Shown: positions 8,543 through 20,721, counted from the stretch's first letter. The stretch: DNA of 57,650 nucleotides from Micractinium sp. NFX-FRZ (GCA_029339195.1 JAPTJF010000406.1:1-57650), one strand, 5' to 3'. The notes: generated from the letters alone by a model not told the origin. Program-made: numbers and translations.

Positions 8543-10662
8543 ATGCTCTCCCTCTCCGCCGGGGCGCAGTGCAGCCAGCGGCTGCTTGCACACAATGTTG
8601 GTGGCGCACAGGTATCGATGGCGGTTGGAGTGCGCCGGCAAGCTCCTCAGGTGGGTGGCCGAAATGTCCTGTTTGCGCCTCGGCTCTTGCGTCGCTTGTA
8701 GCGCCCGGCCTGCAAGTTGCCCGTGCGGAGGGTATTCACGAGAACCGCAACCGTGCGGCAGTCCTGTTGGTGTTGAGAAAGGTCGCTCGCCAGCCCTCTT
8801 CCCGCCGCCGCTCTGTGCCGCCACTCGTCTCCGCTTTCAGGTGGGCCCCACAAACAGCGTGGTGGTTTCTACCTCTTCAAAGTGCTCATTGCTTCATCCA
8901 TGCAGGGCACCACATCTTGGCGGGCAGGTCAGCCCCACAAAGTACTGCCGCCAGCGCAGTGGCTCAGGCTGCGGCTGCAGCGCCTGCAGCCGCAGTCAGC
9001 AGTGCTGCAGCCAGCAGCAGCACCGGCAGCGACAGCATAGAAGCGATAGCTGAGTTGGTTGTTGAGGAGCTGCTGTGGCAAGAGCGGGTGCAGCAGGGGG
9101 AGGGCAAGCGGCCAACTGAGCCGCCCGACTACGATGCCGCACAACTGCTGCTCGGCATGGGGCTGCCCACCTCTGGGGCCGATAGCCTGCAGCAGGCCAT
9201 TGGTGAGCTGCCTCTCTCACGGCAGCACGGCGTGGTTGAGCATATTGACGAGGTGGCAGCGCACCTGCGCAGCCTGGGACTTGAGAAGCAGCCATTGGCA
9301 CAGCTGGTGCAGCGCTGCCCCGAGCTGTTCAGCTGGCCGGTAGAGCACCGAGCGGCGGCGCTGTGTGGGCAGCTGCTGCAGCTTGGCCTGACGCCGGCAG
9401 AGGCTGGCAAGTGCTTTGAACATTATCCAGAAGCAGTTTCAAAGCCCAGCTTCCAGCCTGCCATCGGTGTGCTGGCAGCGCTGTATGAGGCAGCAGGCAG
9501 CCAGGGCGGCGAGTCAGGAAAGCAACGGCTGGGCGGGCTGCTGAGGCCCCATCCGTCAGCATTGAAGCTGCTCATGTTTGGGGCGGACACGCTGCAGCAG
9601 CGCATCGCCAACCTGCGGCGCCTGGGGATGAGCAGTGCACGGATTGTGGCGGGTCTTGGGCAGTCTTGGAGGCTGCTGGACATGAGTCCCGACCACCTGG
9701 ACCAGCAGCAGCAGCTGCTGCGGCAGGAGCTGGGCGTGGGCAGCGACCTGTTTGCAAAAATCCTGCACATCTGTCCTGGGGCACCTGCTAGGGGTGAGGA
9801 GACGCTGCGGCAGCGGGCGCGTGCACTCGTAGCGGTGAGTTTGCAGGTGGCAGGTGGTTGCCTGAGGGTGGCCGTTCTGAGAAGCGTGCTTGGTACTGTA
9901 CAGTGCTGCGGGTGGCCCATTCACGCCTCTTTGCACTTGACGGATCACTCCGCGCCTGCCCCATTTACTGCCTTTGTTGTTGAATGCTTCCATTCTTGTG
10001 ACGTGCAGGCCTTTGGCTGGGAAGCAGCGCTGGAAGTGATTAACAGCTCGCCTGGCCTGCTCACTGTTGACAGCGCTGTTTGGCAGACAGCATTGGAGGT
10101 GATGCGGCTTGTGGGCGTGGCAGACCCGGCGGCAGTTGCGCAGAGGAATGCACAGGTGTTGCACGTCAGCTGGCTGCAGCCCAAAAAGCTTGCCAACCGG
10201 CTGGCGCTGCAGCGCTGCCTGGGCCTTACCCCTGCTGCCGTGTACCAGCAGTATGCCGGCTATATAGCAGGCTACAGCGCTCCCCGGCTGGTAGGCCGCC
10301 TGCTGTACCTGGAGCAGTGCGGCCTGCTGCCGCTGGTGGAAGACAAACGGGCACAACTGGTTGCCTGGCGGCGGGAGCGTGGATTGGATGCCCGGCGCAC
10401 GGCGCCAGGGGAGCCGGCACTCATCAACCTCGGCGACATGTGCACCCTGAAAGACCCGGCCTTCTTAGGCTTGCTCAGCAAGAATGGTTGCGGCGCCGGC
10501 TTTGCCGCCTTCCAAGCCGGGCTGCACGGCCAGCCTGCCTGGCAGCAGCTGTGGGCGGCAGCGGAGGCGGAAGCGGCGCGGTTGAGGGCAGCGCTGCCGG
10601 ATGAGCTGCGGGGCAAGCTGGCTGCTGCTGCTGAAGGGCCAGCGGAGGGCGACGAAGAGTAA
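8543..10662 (+). pseudogene. mTERF-like copy 4 with leader frameshift
   Basis: Exon pattern as in copies 2 and 3: 8543-8650, 8906-9834 and 10009-10662. From the exon 2 start to the conserved GAGGAG codons the distance is 158 nt here against 159 in copy 2 and 168 in copy 3. One base is therefore missing near 8995 (CCGCAGTCAGCAG versus CCGCAGTTCAACAG). In the leader frame this leads to a TAG at about 9037. Downstream, the body frame is intact through exon 3 and ends AEGPAEGDEE. The intron 9835-10008 is 174 nt, in frame and stop-free. The gene may be a young pseudogene, may use another start or acceptor, or the base may be a sequencing error. Confidence 0.6.
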
Positions 10663-10873
10663 CGAACTGCACCTGTATTCCGCACTGTGTTATCTCTTAT
10701 GACATGACCATCTGATTTCAGCTGTCATGCGGCTCACCCCCTCTGTGCTCGCTTCGGCAGCTGCACCCCTGTTTTGCTCGCGCATGTTCGAGATTGTTTA
10801 CAGCAAAGCAACCGACTCTCATGTCTGACTTGTGCGCAGCGAGCTACCAATGAACCAACATTCTCAACAGTCA
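10663..10873. other. Convergent 3' region between mTERF copy 4 and LRR gene
   Basis: Short tail-to-tail interval. It holds a minus-strand TGTAA poly(A) signal at 10798-10802, 72 nt beyond the LRR stop codon. No plus-strand signal for mTERF copy 4 was seen. Confidence 0.6.
10798..10802 (-). terminator. TGTAA poly(A) signal of the LRR gene
   Basis: TTACA on the plus strand reads TGTAA on the minus strand, 72 nt after the stop at 10874. Position and motif fit green-algal polyadenylation. Confidence 0.6.
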
Positions 10874-13800
10874 TCAAACCTGGTCGGCATCTGGGCGGTG
10901 CACGCGTGTGCCAATCGAAAAGGGGCCCTCTGCCGCCGCTGCCGGCCCTGCAGTGCCTGCGCCACCTGGCGAGCTGCCGCCGCTGCCGCTGCTGCCCCAG
11001 GCGCCACTGCCGCCTCTTCTGGGCGCCGGCTTGCTGGGAAGGGTGTGCAGCCCTTGATCAAGCAGGGCCAGCTGCTGCTCCTTGGCCCAAATGTTGGGGG
11101 AGGCGAGGGGCGAGGCGCAGGAGGAGTGGGAGGAGAGGGGCAGCACCGCTTGGTACTGCCCACCGGTGGAGGACTGCATGGGGCGCGGCAGTAGGGTGGG
11201 TAGGTGTCGGTTTTACCATGGGCAGGCCAGTAAGGCAAGGTTGAAGCGGCAGTCCAGCAGGCACGTTGCATGTGTGTGCAGGCTGGCAGCGGCACAACGT
11301 GCAAATACTGCCTCGAACGTGCAAGCATGCCAGGCTGGCATGCCTCACCTGCAGGCGGGCATAGATCTTGGGACCCGCAAAGGCGGCAAGCGCCACCACA
11401 AACGCCGCTGCCGCAAGGATGGGCGCCCAGTGGCGGCCGGCGGCAGCCGCGCTGTCATCATTGCTGTCGTGAGCGTGAGCGTCAGCTGCACCGGCCTCAT
11501 CGCCGGCAGGCTGGCTTGCTGCCTTCTCGCCGACGCTGCTGCGTGCTGCCGGCTGCGTTGCATCCTGCGCTCCCGCTGCCCCTGCCTGTGACTGCTCAGT
11601 GGAACCAGCCGCCTGCTGCTGCCCCGGTCCAGCAGGCTGCTGTGGCTCCTGCTGCTCTTGCGAACCAGCAGGCTCACGCTCCACTCGCACAAACTCGGCA
11701 ACGTCGTGCACGCTCCCATCTGCACAGGCAGGCAGGCAAGTGGAGCACAGCGCTGTGATGTTCCTGCGTGGTGTGAGCGCTGCTCCCTGTGCAGCCGGGG
11801 TAGCAGGTAGCGGCACAACAGCAATCGACGGCCATGGGGATCCACAGCTTGGCACAGCAGCAGCGTGGCACAGCAGCAGCATGGCACTCGAGCCGCACCT
11901 GACGCAACGCACTCCAGCCCCACCAGCCGGCCCTCCAGAAGCTCAGCGGGCACAGAGATCTCAGCGGGGCAGGCCAGCCTGCAGGCAGGCACAGCGGAGG
12001 GCAGCAAACCGGTCAAGGCCACGTGTGGCGAGCAATGCCGCCTGCACTGCTCGTGTTTGCGTGCCTGCCTGCCACCGCACTGTCCGCTTCTGTGCGGCAC
12101 CCCCCTGCTGTCCATCCCAGGCCCACACTCCGCTCACCGGTTGCCCCCCACGTTGGCTGCCGCGTTGCTGCGCCCCAGCGCCTGCACCAACCAGGCCGGG
12201 AAAGCGCCGCTGCAGACGGCAATGACAGATGGGTGCAGGCGGGAGATGAGGAGGCACTCGCGCCACGTACACACAGCCCATGCAGCAGTGCACCGCGGCC
12301 ACCCCTCCAGACAGGGGTGAATGTTAGTGGCTGGAGCCATCTGGCAGTGTCCGACTGGGCGTGGGCACGCTGCTCTTTACAGCAACTGCGACCGAGCGCA
12401 GCGCAGGCAACCATACAGTACAGGGCAACCTCGCTTCCTGACCAGGGCGACCCCTTGTTCCTCACCTCAGCTGGTTGCTGCCCAGGTCCAGGGTGGGGGG
12501 CACAGACATGCCATCCAGCATGGTGAACCCGGCGCCCGCAGCAAACAGGTGCAGGCGCTGCAGCGCCTCGGGAAGCGGACCTGCAGGGACGGAGCACAGG
12601 GAGGGACAGGGTGCTGCATTGTGACGCCGATGTTTGAAGCAGACAGCGGCAGGCACTGCAGCCCACACGCCAACGGGCAGGGCGGCATGAGGTCTTGAGG
12701 GCAGGGGAAGCGGCATCCCTGAGGCACCTCACAAGGCGCTTATCAGCCACCCCGGACCAACTCTTGGCCCCTCTGGCGGTCCCTTTAACTATGAACACAG
12801 TATTCCACCGCACCCACCTTCAAACTGGTTGCCCTCCAGCGAGAGCACCTCCAGCTGGCTGCCCTCGGCCGCCGCCTGCGGTACAAGCATGGAGGCAGTG
12901 CTGTGCAGTGAGTGGGTCAAGCGAGGACCTAGTTGCCCGGCGGTGGTGCCAGCACAACATGTGTTCACACCCAACGCCGAAAGAGCTCGCTCCTACGGAG
13001 TTTAAGCAGGCAGGCAAGCCGGTAAGATGCAGCAGGCCAGGGGCCCCACAGGTGCTCTGCCAAGCACCGCCTTGCCTGGGCAAACGCTTCCAGGCCGCCG
13101 CTCAGCTGGTTCTGCCCAGCCTGCAGGATGGTGAGGGCGGGCAGGGCGCCCAGGGCGGCGGGCAGCGGCCCTACACAGGCACGCCAGGTGCAGCGAAAAG
13201 CAGCGGTAAATTGAGACGGGCAGGATACGTTGTGGGGGCTGTGCAACCCACCTCTCAAGCCAAGATGGAAAGCATAGCAGCCCGTGGCCACGCCCAGCTG
13301 GAAGGGCGCCCCCTTAAGCAAGCCTGCCTGCGTTGCGCGCACCGCAGACCCCGCCTCTGGCAGGCAAGCGCACACGCAGGCGGCTAACAAACTGGGCAGT
13401 CATTCATGCACCAGACAATCGCTCACTGAACCAGGCCTCTATCTCACCCCTCCCCACCCCTCACCGCTGAACGCATTCCCCTGCAGGTCCAGCCGCTGCA
13501 GCTGCGGGGTGCCCCACTCCCCAGGCAGCGCCCCCTCCAGCTGGTTGTGCCCCACCAGCAGCACCTGCAGGCCCGCCTGCCGCGCCAGGCCTGCGTGCAC
13601 AGACAGAAGAGGGGGAAGGCAGCAAGGTTGTGGAACCATTGCGCATGGTTCATGGCATAGTGCTGCTCCGTGATGACAGGGGCACCCACTGCTCCTATGG
13701 TAACCTGGTGCCTTCAGGTGATGTCAACAAGCCTGCCGCCGCACCGCTGTATGTACATCTTCTAACAAAGAGAGACGGATGGGCAGCTGACCTGGCGGCA

Positions 13801-16800
13801 GGCTGCCGGTGAGCTGGTTGTGCCGCAGGCGCACCACCTCCAGGCCTTCCAGCGAGCCCCACTGCTCCGGGATGCTGCCGCTGCATCACCACGGGAAGGA
13901 GGGGGTGGCAGGGGGCAGGCTTCAAGAGAGGGAAAGCAGAGGGGGCTGGTGAGCTGGCCTCAGCCCTTGGTGCCAGCGACTTCTTTCCTGCCACCCCGAC
14001 GCAGCACAGCAGCCAGCCGCAACAGCCGCCGCAGCCGCCTCACCTCAGCCCACCTCCTCACCTCAGCGAGTTGCGCTCCATGTTGATGTGCAGCATCGCC
14101 TCTGGCAGCGCGGGCAGCGGCCCGCTGAGCTGGTTGTCGTGCAGCACAAGGGCCTGCAGCTGCTGCAGGGCTGAGATGTCGGGCACGCCGCCGGTGAGGC
14201 GCTGCAGGGGGGGGGGAAGAGGGCGGGTGGGCGGTTGCCGGGGAGCGGGTGGGCAGGTGGGCCTTTGACGGGTGCGTGGAGTGGCAGAGGCAGGTGGACA
14301 GGTGGGCAGGTGGCGGGGAGCGGCAGAGGCAGGTGGGCCACGGGGGGTGCTTGCCAGGCAGGGCAGCCCAGGTGCACACTGTCCCGCCAGGGCCATTGCA
14401 TGTGAATGGGACCAGCCACGGGCAGGCGGCTAGAAGCAGAGCAAAGCAGTGCACGTCCCCTGTGCGCATCCCCACGTCCCCCCCCGCGCGTCCCCCACAC
14501 GTTGCTGTGTGCGGAGATGATGAGCAGGCGGCTGGCCGGGGGCGGCTGCGGCAGGGCCCCGCTCAGCAGGTTGTTTGCCAGGTAGAGCTCTTGCATGGTG
14601 GGCGACTCGACCAGGCAGGCGGGGATGGTGCCTTGCACCTGGTTGGCTGCACAGCGTGGCAGGGATGGGGGTGGGAAAGAGAGGTGGGTGAGTTGGTTGG
14701 CTGCACAGCACGAGGGGAGGCGTGGCAGGAAGGTGTGGGTACAGGAATCGGGGGAATCAGGAACCAAACGCCACGCAATGCAATCCGAAAGATGCCGGCC
14801 TGATTGTGCTGTGCCGCCAGCTGCCAGCTGGGCCCTGTCCTGGCATGGGCACCGGCCCGGCTGGCGTGCCACTGGAGGCAGCCCCCTTGCCACACCCCTC
14901 GGCCTGCCCATACCGCCCACCTGCCACCTCCAGCTCAGCCAGCGGCCCCGCCAGCAGGTCGCAGCTCAGGCTGCCGCCCAGCCGGTTGTGGGCCAGCAGC
15001 AGGTTCTGGAGGTCGGGCAGCTGCCGCACCACTGCAGCGGAGCGAGGGAGCAGCGTGTGGGGTGAGAGGACAGTTGGAAGGCCGGCGGGGGTGCAGGTTG
15101 AAGCGGGTTGGGCAGGGCACCCATTCACCTCCCCGGCATGGCTGCCTTGCCTCGGCCAGAGATCTCATCATACCTCGTTCACTCCCACCCACCTAGTGCA
15201 ACACACCCACCTCGTGACCTTCCACCCCGCCTGCTACGCCATTTCTTTCCGCTGCCCACAGTCACAATCATTTCCTCGTGCGCCCAGCCCGCCCCCTCCC
15301 TACTGCAGTCGTGTTCATTGTCAGGTCATTCCTGGTCAGGTCCAGCCCAACCACCAAACCTCTGCTTGCTGGTGTAACTTATTGCCCCCCTACCTGCCGC
15401 CACCTCCCGGTGCAGGTACCCAATGAGGTCGTTCATGGTGAGGTCCAGCAACGTGAGGTGGGACAGCCCCCCCAAGGCAGTAGGGAAGGGGCAGGCCATG
15501 TACTGCAGGGGGGCACAGGAGTGGGGGCGGGGGTGCGGGAAAAGGGGGGGGTGAGGGCAGGCAGGCGGATGTGTGTGCTCTGGGCTGCACCATGCCCAGC
15601 ACCCCATAGCAACAGCTCTTGCAGCTCTTGCTGCATTTCGGCTGGTGCCTGCTGGTGCCTGCTGGTGCAGCTCAGAAGTAGGGCTGCCACAACACGCCCC
15701 ACCCCATTGCACCCCAACCCAGGTCAGCCCCTGCGCAACGGAGCACACCAGCTCCCCATGCCCACCTAGCCTGCCAGCGCAAAACTAAAACCCGTCTTGA
15801 GGTGCTCAGACTTCACCTCACCTCATTCACCAGCGCCAAGTGCACGATGTGCCCCTCCACATCGCACAGGTTCCTCCCCGTGTTGCACAGATCCGCTGCC
15901 GGCTGGCCCCCGCTGCGACTGCTGCTGGGCTGCGCTGCGGGCGCCAGGGTGGCGCGCAGGGTGGCGCAGGAGCCGGGGCGGGAGCAGCACTGGGAGTGCA
16001 GGATCTGTGGGGGCGGGGACGGGGTGGGAAGGCACACAGGGGAAGGCGGGTCAGAGTGAGGCGGCGCGGCAAAGGCTTGGGTTGCAGCTCAGACAACGAC
16101 CGTTTCTTTCAGCACAGGCAACAGCTGCCTTTGATTTGACGTGCAAATGTCCTGGCTCCAAGCTGCACACACCCTCCCCCAGCAGCCCCCTCCCTGTGCC
16201 CACCTGCTCCAGAACAGCGCGGTCCGTGGCCGCCAGGCTGCGCTGGCGCTCGTGCTTCTCAACCGTCAGCTTGTAGGAGGATTGCTCGCTGGAGCCCGCC
16301 ACTGCACGGCAGGGCACAGCAGGCACGGTAGGGCGCAGCCAGTGAGCTGTTTGTGAAATCCTGCCACTGCACAGGTGGACGCAGCAGGCAGAGCACGGGC
16401 AGCGCGAGAACAGCGAGCTTGTTCGACGAGTGCTTGCGGAGCCCGCCACTGCACAGCAGGAGACAGCAGGCATGGCAGGGAGCAGCAGAGGGCGGGCACG
16501 GGCGAGTGAGCAGGGCGGCACATAGCCTGCGGCACCTTGCACGAGATCAGTATTTCCCGCCATGCAAGGCTGCGTGAGCACGTGAGCATGTGCCTTTGGG
16601 CATTGCTCGAGGCAAGCAGGCAGGCGGGGAGGCAAGCAAGCATGCAGTTGCTCCTGTGCTGCCACGTTTTGGTGGTGAGCGCTGCATCCCCAGACCGTAC
16701 CTGTTACCAGGTACTCTCCAGCAAGCACTTCAGAACGGGGAATGAACACCACGTCCTCCCCGCTGCCGTGCATCGACACCAGCTGAGAGCGAGCCGGAGT

Positions 16801-17587
16801 GAGCACCACTCTGCGCTAGGCAGGGGCCCGCAGGGCAGGCAGACATGTTAGGCGTGGGTGGAATGTCGACCGGGCGGCACTGCGCGCGGGGCACAGGGCG
16901 CGGTGCGCATACGGAGGGACCGGGGGCTGCAGCAGCAGCGCTGCCTGCTGCCCTCATCCCTTCCCGTTGCATCACGATACAAACATCTGCACAAGTGCCT
17001 GGCACAATTGGGAACCAGGGGCGTCACTCACAGATCTGCATCTCCCGCCTGGGTGTGCAGCGACACCACCAGATCAAACGCCTCAGCGTCTCCCTCGGCG
17101 GTTACGAAGGAATAAGTGACGTTGTGGCCTGCGCAGGGGGCGGCAGCAGGGCAGCGGCGGGGCTGTTGACTTGACTGTGCTGCGCGCAGCAGGTGGCATC
17201 ATGATGGCAGCAGACGGCAACAGACGGCACCGGCGGCTCACGCGGCAGCAACCCTGCCCATTGCGCAGAGGGGCTGCGATCCTGCAACCAAGGGGCTGCA
17301 CTCCCGCAACCCGCCACGGTGCAACATGCACGTTGAAGCAGGCATGCACAGCTGAGCGACAGCCCAGCCTCCCAAGGATTGTTGGCATCCTGAAGCGGCG
17401 GCCAACCAGCCGGGTCCGGCCCCTGCTTCGCACCTGCCATCACATTGCCGCTGTCGCTGCAGGAGAGGACGCTGCCGATGATAGAGGGCGGGCAGGTGAG
17501 GAGACGAGGGCCTTCAATGGCAGCGGCGGCGCCAGCTGCCAACAGCAGCAGCAGCACCGGGAGGCGCGCCGCTCTGGATCCCGTCAT
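10874..17587 (-). CDS. Signal-anchored leucine-rich-repeat membrane protein
   Basis: Eighteen exons, 786 aa: 17587-17434, 17128-17032, 16810-16701, 16301-16204, 16004-15822, 15502-15394, 15031-14921, 14646-14501, 14201-14062, 13880-13792, 13590-13465, 13170-13076, 12875-12818, 12580-12466, 12209-12138, 11978-11899, 11719-11349, 11080-10874. Residues 1-23 are a signal peptide (MTGSRAARLPVLLLLLAAGA). Residues about 50-150 form a beta-rich segment resembling a PPC-type domain (EGDAEAFDLVVSL, EVLAGEYLVTVAGSS). Residues about 215-570 are plant-type LRRs (LVLHDNQLSGPLPALPEA, VVRLRHNQLTGSLPP). One transmembrane helix lies at about 692-710 (WAPILAAAAFVVALAAFAG), then a short basic tail. There is no kinase. 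It is probably a cell-surface recognition or adhesion protein; the ligand is unknown. The intron after exon 12 uses a GC donor. The last acceptor (CCAAG, 11081) has a poor polypyrimidine tract and is the least certain junction. Confidence 0.8.
16289..16460 (-). repeat. Splice-site echo of LRR exon 4 start
   Basis: The acceptor and first codons of exon 4 (plus-strand GGAGCCCGCCACTGCAC, around 16291-16307) recur at 16439-16455 inside intron 3, with a shorter partial at about 16365-16377. The offset is about 148 nt. The intron copies are alternative or decoy acceptors. Confidence 0.6.
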
Positions 17588-18000
17588 TGAGGTCCAAATG
17601 AGCTTCTGGGTCCCACCCGCACCGCTCTCTTTGTGGTCCGGCAGGGAGCCGACAGCCGCCGGGTTTCGGACGCCTCGCTGTCGGGGAGGCGATAGACGCC
17701 CCTTACCAGGTGATCGGAGATTGTGGGCAAGCGGCTGCAAGGGCTGCCTCTGCATTTGAAAGCTCGAAAGTTTCGGTTGGCCAGCTGAGCTGGCGCCGCT
17801 AGCTCAGAGCAGGCTGCTCTTGTGGGTCCCTTGGGGGCCTGCTTCCCTGCTGTTTCAAATTCAGTGTGCATCAAGCCTCGGCTTTCTAAGCCGTCGCAAG
17901 GCACACTATCAAGCAGCCGCCAGGCTGCGCGTGCACGCACCATGGCAGGGCGTGCGTCGCCAGCGGGCCGGGCGTCAACCTGGCGGCAGGCAGGCGGGCG
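17588..18000. promoter_or_regulatory. Intergenic region between SDR 3' end and LRR start
   Basis: Both flanking genes are on the minus strand, so this 413-base interval must hold the 3' UTR of the dehydrogenase and the promoter and 5' UTR of the LRR gene. No clear TGTAA, TATA box or coding frame was seen. Confidence 0.4.
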
Positions 18001-20050
18001 TCACCAGGGAAGCTCCTCGCCATTGCCCGCCTGCACAAAGCGCCCCGTGCTGCCCAGGCTCAGCTCGTCCAGGCGCGCCAGCACCCCCGCAGCCGCCGCC
18101 TCCACGCTGACGGGGCCGTGCGCCGAGGGCGCCATGCCGGCAGCACCCGCTGCGCCGCCGCCGCCCACTGCCGTCCAATAGGATCGGTACATGTCCGTGG
18201 CAACCGCCCCTGGGTGGATCGCCACCAAAGGGATGCCTCTCTGGGCAAGCTCGATTGCCAGCAGCTGTGCTCCCATGTTGGCTGCTGCCTTGCTCATGCT
18301 GCAGAGGGGCAAGCAAGCGTGGGAGTAGGGGTGGGGTGGGAGGTGAACGGCCCGCATGGGTGAAGCGGAGCAAGGAGGGCAACTGGGAGGGCTAGATGGA
18401 GTGGAGGCAAAATGGAGGGCAAGAAGGAGGGGCAGGAGGGCGGGTCCTGGTGGGGCCGAGGCCGAATGTTCAATCAGATATGCAAATACAGGCCGCCATT
18501 CGAGCAGCGCCCCCTCCCCAACCGTCACAACCTCGCCTGCTGCTCGCGCCACGCTTGCCGCCATTGCACACGGGTGGGCGGGCGGGCAGGCAGGCAGGCA
18601 GCAGCGGAAGGGGGTCCCCGTTCCACCCGAGCTCACCGGTAGCCCACACTGCCGTTCTTTCCTCCCTGCCGTGTCATCTCAACGGAGCCCATCTTAGAGG
18701 AGATGATCGCCACCTTGGCAGCGCCACCCGGACCGCTGCCCGCACCACAGCGTGTGTGGGCGCCGCTGCCGTTGCCGCTGTCGCTTGCACTGCCGCCCTC
18801 GACTGCCTCAGCGCTGGCGGAGCCTTGCTGTGCCGAGGCTGCTGCTGCTGCTGCTGCTTCTCCAGCTGCTGAGGTGGGTGCCGGCGCCAGGTTGGGGAGC
18901 ACAGCGTGCACGACGCGCAGCGGGCCCAGCGCATTCACCTCAAACTGCAAACACGAGGGGGCAGTGCAGCTCAAACGTAACTCGAGCAGCCGTCAGGGTG
19001 CGTAAGGGAGGGCAGCACAGGGCGGGCAGGGCATGCAGCTCTTGTCCTGGTTGGCAGGCCGGGCGGGCTCTCGTGCCGCTGCAGCAAGGATCTTGGCTCC
19101 TCAGGCTCGAGCCACGCTGGAGACAGGCTGGAATGCAACAGCGAACATGCCCCACATGCACCTTCCCCTCGCACGTGCCCCACCAGAGCAGGGCTGCCGT
19201 GGGCATAGCTTATGGCCTAGCAAAAGCGCTGCTGGCGGTGTCTCAAAGTATTAACACATAGGAAGGGCGGTTCTATGCCTACCTGCTGCCGGATGGTTGC
19301 CGTGTCCAGCTCAGCCATGGTGTCCACGCTGAGCACGCCCGCATTGCACACCAGCAGGCCCACCTGCCGGGTGGGGTGCAGCAGGCCGGGGGCAGGTGAG
19401 CAGGGGGAGTGCGTGAGTTGTGCAGGGCGGGGGCTGAGCTGTGTAGGGGCTCAGCAGCGGCTGGAGCATGGGGCTTGCATGTGAGGAATGCAGCACAGCA
19501 CAAGCCATCGGCAAGGCGCTCGACCAATCAGCATACCCACAGCACCCACCTGCATGCCCGCCAGCGCTCGCCGGATGACCTCCATGCAGGCATCGTCTGC
19601 CACGTCAACACCCTCCACAACCTCCAACCTCAAGCTGCCGCCGCTGCTGAAGCTGCTGCTGGCACCGGTGGGCACGGCGCCTGCGGTGCTGCTGCTGCCA
19701 TGAGCAGCGGCCACCGCTGGCCCCGGAGCCCCTGCCAGCGCATGCAACTCGGCACTGGTGCGCCGGCAGAGCGCCACTACTGGCCAGCCGCACTGCAGGA
19801 GCTGGCGGCAGAGCTGCAGAGGCGGGGCAGGGAGGGCATGTTAAGTGGCGATGTCAGGCATGTGCCCCAGTGCGCGGCAGCGGCAGCGAGGCAGAGCGGT
19901 GGTGCTAGCAGCCAGGTTCTCAACCTCGCCCGCTCCTTTGAATGCGTCAAGACCACTCACTTCAAGGCCTAGGCCCCTGTTGGCCCCGCTCACAACAGCC
20001 ACAGCAGCTGAGGAGGGCTCGGGAGGGCCCTCGGGTTGAGCGGCTGCCAT
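18001..20050 (-). CDS. Short-chain dehydrogenase/reductase
   Basis: Five exons, 346 aa: 20050-19961, 19813-19550, 19363-19283, 18944-18637, 18298-18001. The classical SDR fold uses NAD(P)H to reduce or oxidise carbonyl or alcohol substrates. The cofactor loop is SGANRGLG (residues 21-28), followed by the CNAG motif (124-127), NALGPLRVVHAVLPNL, the catalytic serine region VAIISSKMGS and the YRMSK catalytic Tyr-Lys pair (about 247 and 251), split by the last intron. HPGAVATDM follows, as in C-factor/sniffer-like SDRs. Alanine/glycine-rich insertions (in exon 2 after CRRTSAELHALAG and in exon 4) make it longer than the usual 250 aa. The start was chosen because the upstream in-frame codon at 20086 is not ATG. 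The substrate is unknown and no transit peptide is obvious. Confidence 0.9.
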
Positions 20051-20721
20051 GTCTGCCGGAGCCCTCCCCCAAGTATGGAACAACAACTAAGATGCACCCT
20101 GAGCGCAAATTTGAATGCCAATTGCCGTCCCGACCGGGCTTTGACAGGAACCAGCTTGCATGCGCTGCGTGACCTGCCAGCGAGCCGATGGCTGGGGAAG
20201 CGGCCCAACTGCATGCGCTGTACATTGCACTGTCGAGCAAACGCAGCCGCAGCGAGCGAGAAGGCAGCGAGGTGAGCGCGCAGCACCTTATCAGCCAGCC
20301 AGCGGGAGGCGAGACTGCCACGGCACCTGCTGTTACATCTGGCAGCACTGAAGAGCACATGCTGCAACGCGATGGGCGGGGCAGCACCCGAGCGGGAGAC
20401 CAGCCTTGCGGCGCTGTGCTGCGGAGGCTCTGTTGCAGCAGTGCGCTAGCAGGACGGTAGTGCTCTGCCGATGGGGGCGCGGCGGGCACCCGAGGCGTGG
20501 CACTAGCAGAGGACGGCAGGCGGCCAGGCAGCCTCCGCCGCTGGCAGCCCCGCCTCACTGCCGCCATTGCCACTGCCCTGCCCCTCTCTGTGCAGGCCAA
20601 GCCAAGCAGACTAGCATTTGGCGGCAGCTGACAGGCGCGCGCACAGGCGTCAGGCAGCACAGGGGCGGCACAGGGCTACAGCCAGCGGGCACCCGGCAGC
20701 AGCAGCAGGCAGTGGGCAGGC
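20051..20721. promoter_or_regulatory. Divergent promoter region
   Basis: 671 bases separate the starts of the minus-strand dehydrogenase and the plus-strand 117-aa gene, which should share this interval as a bidirectional promoter. No coding frame with splice support or recognisable core motif was seen. Confidence 0.5.

Noticed and set aside
17032..20086. LRR gene and dehydrogenase as one transcription unit
   Set aside because: The dehydrogenase has its own stop at 18001 and the LRR gene its own signal peptide at 17587; 413 bases separate them.
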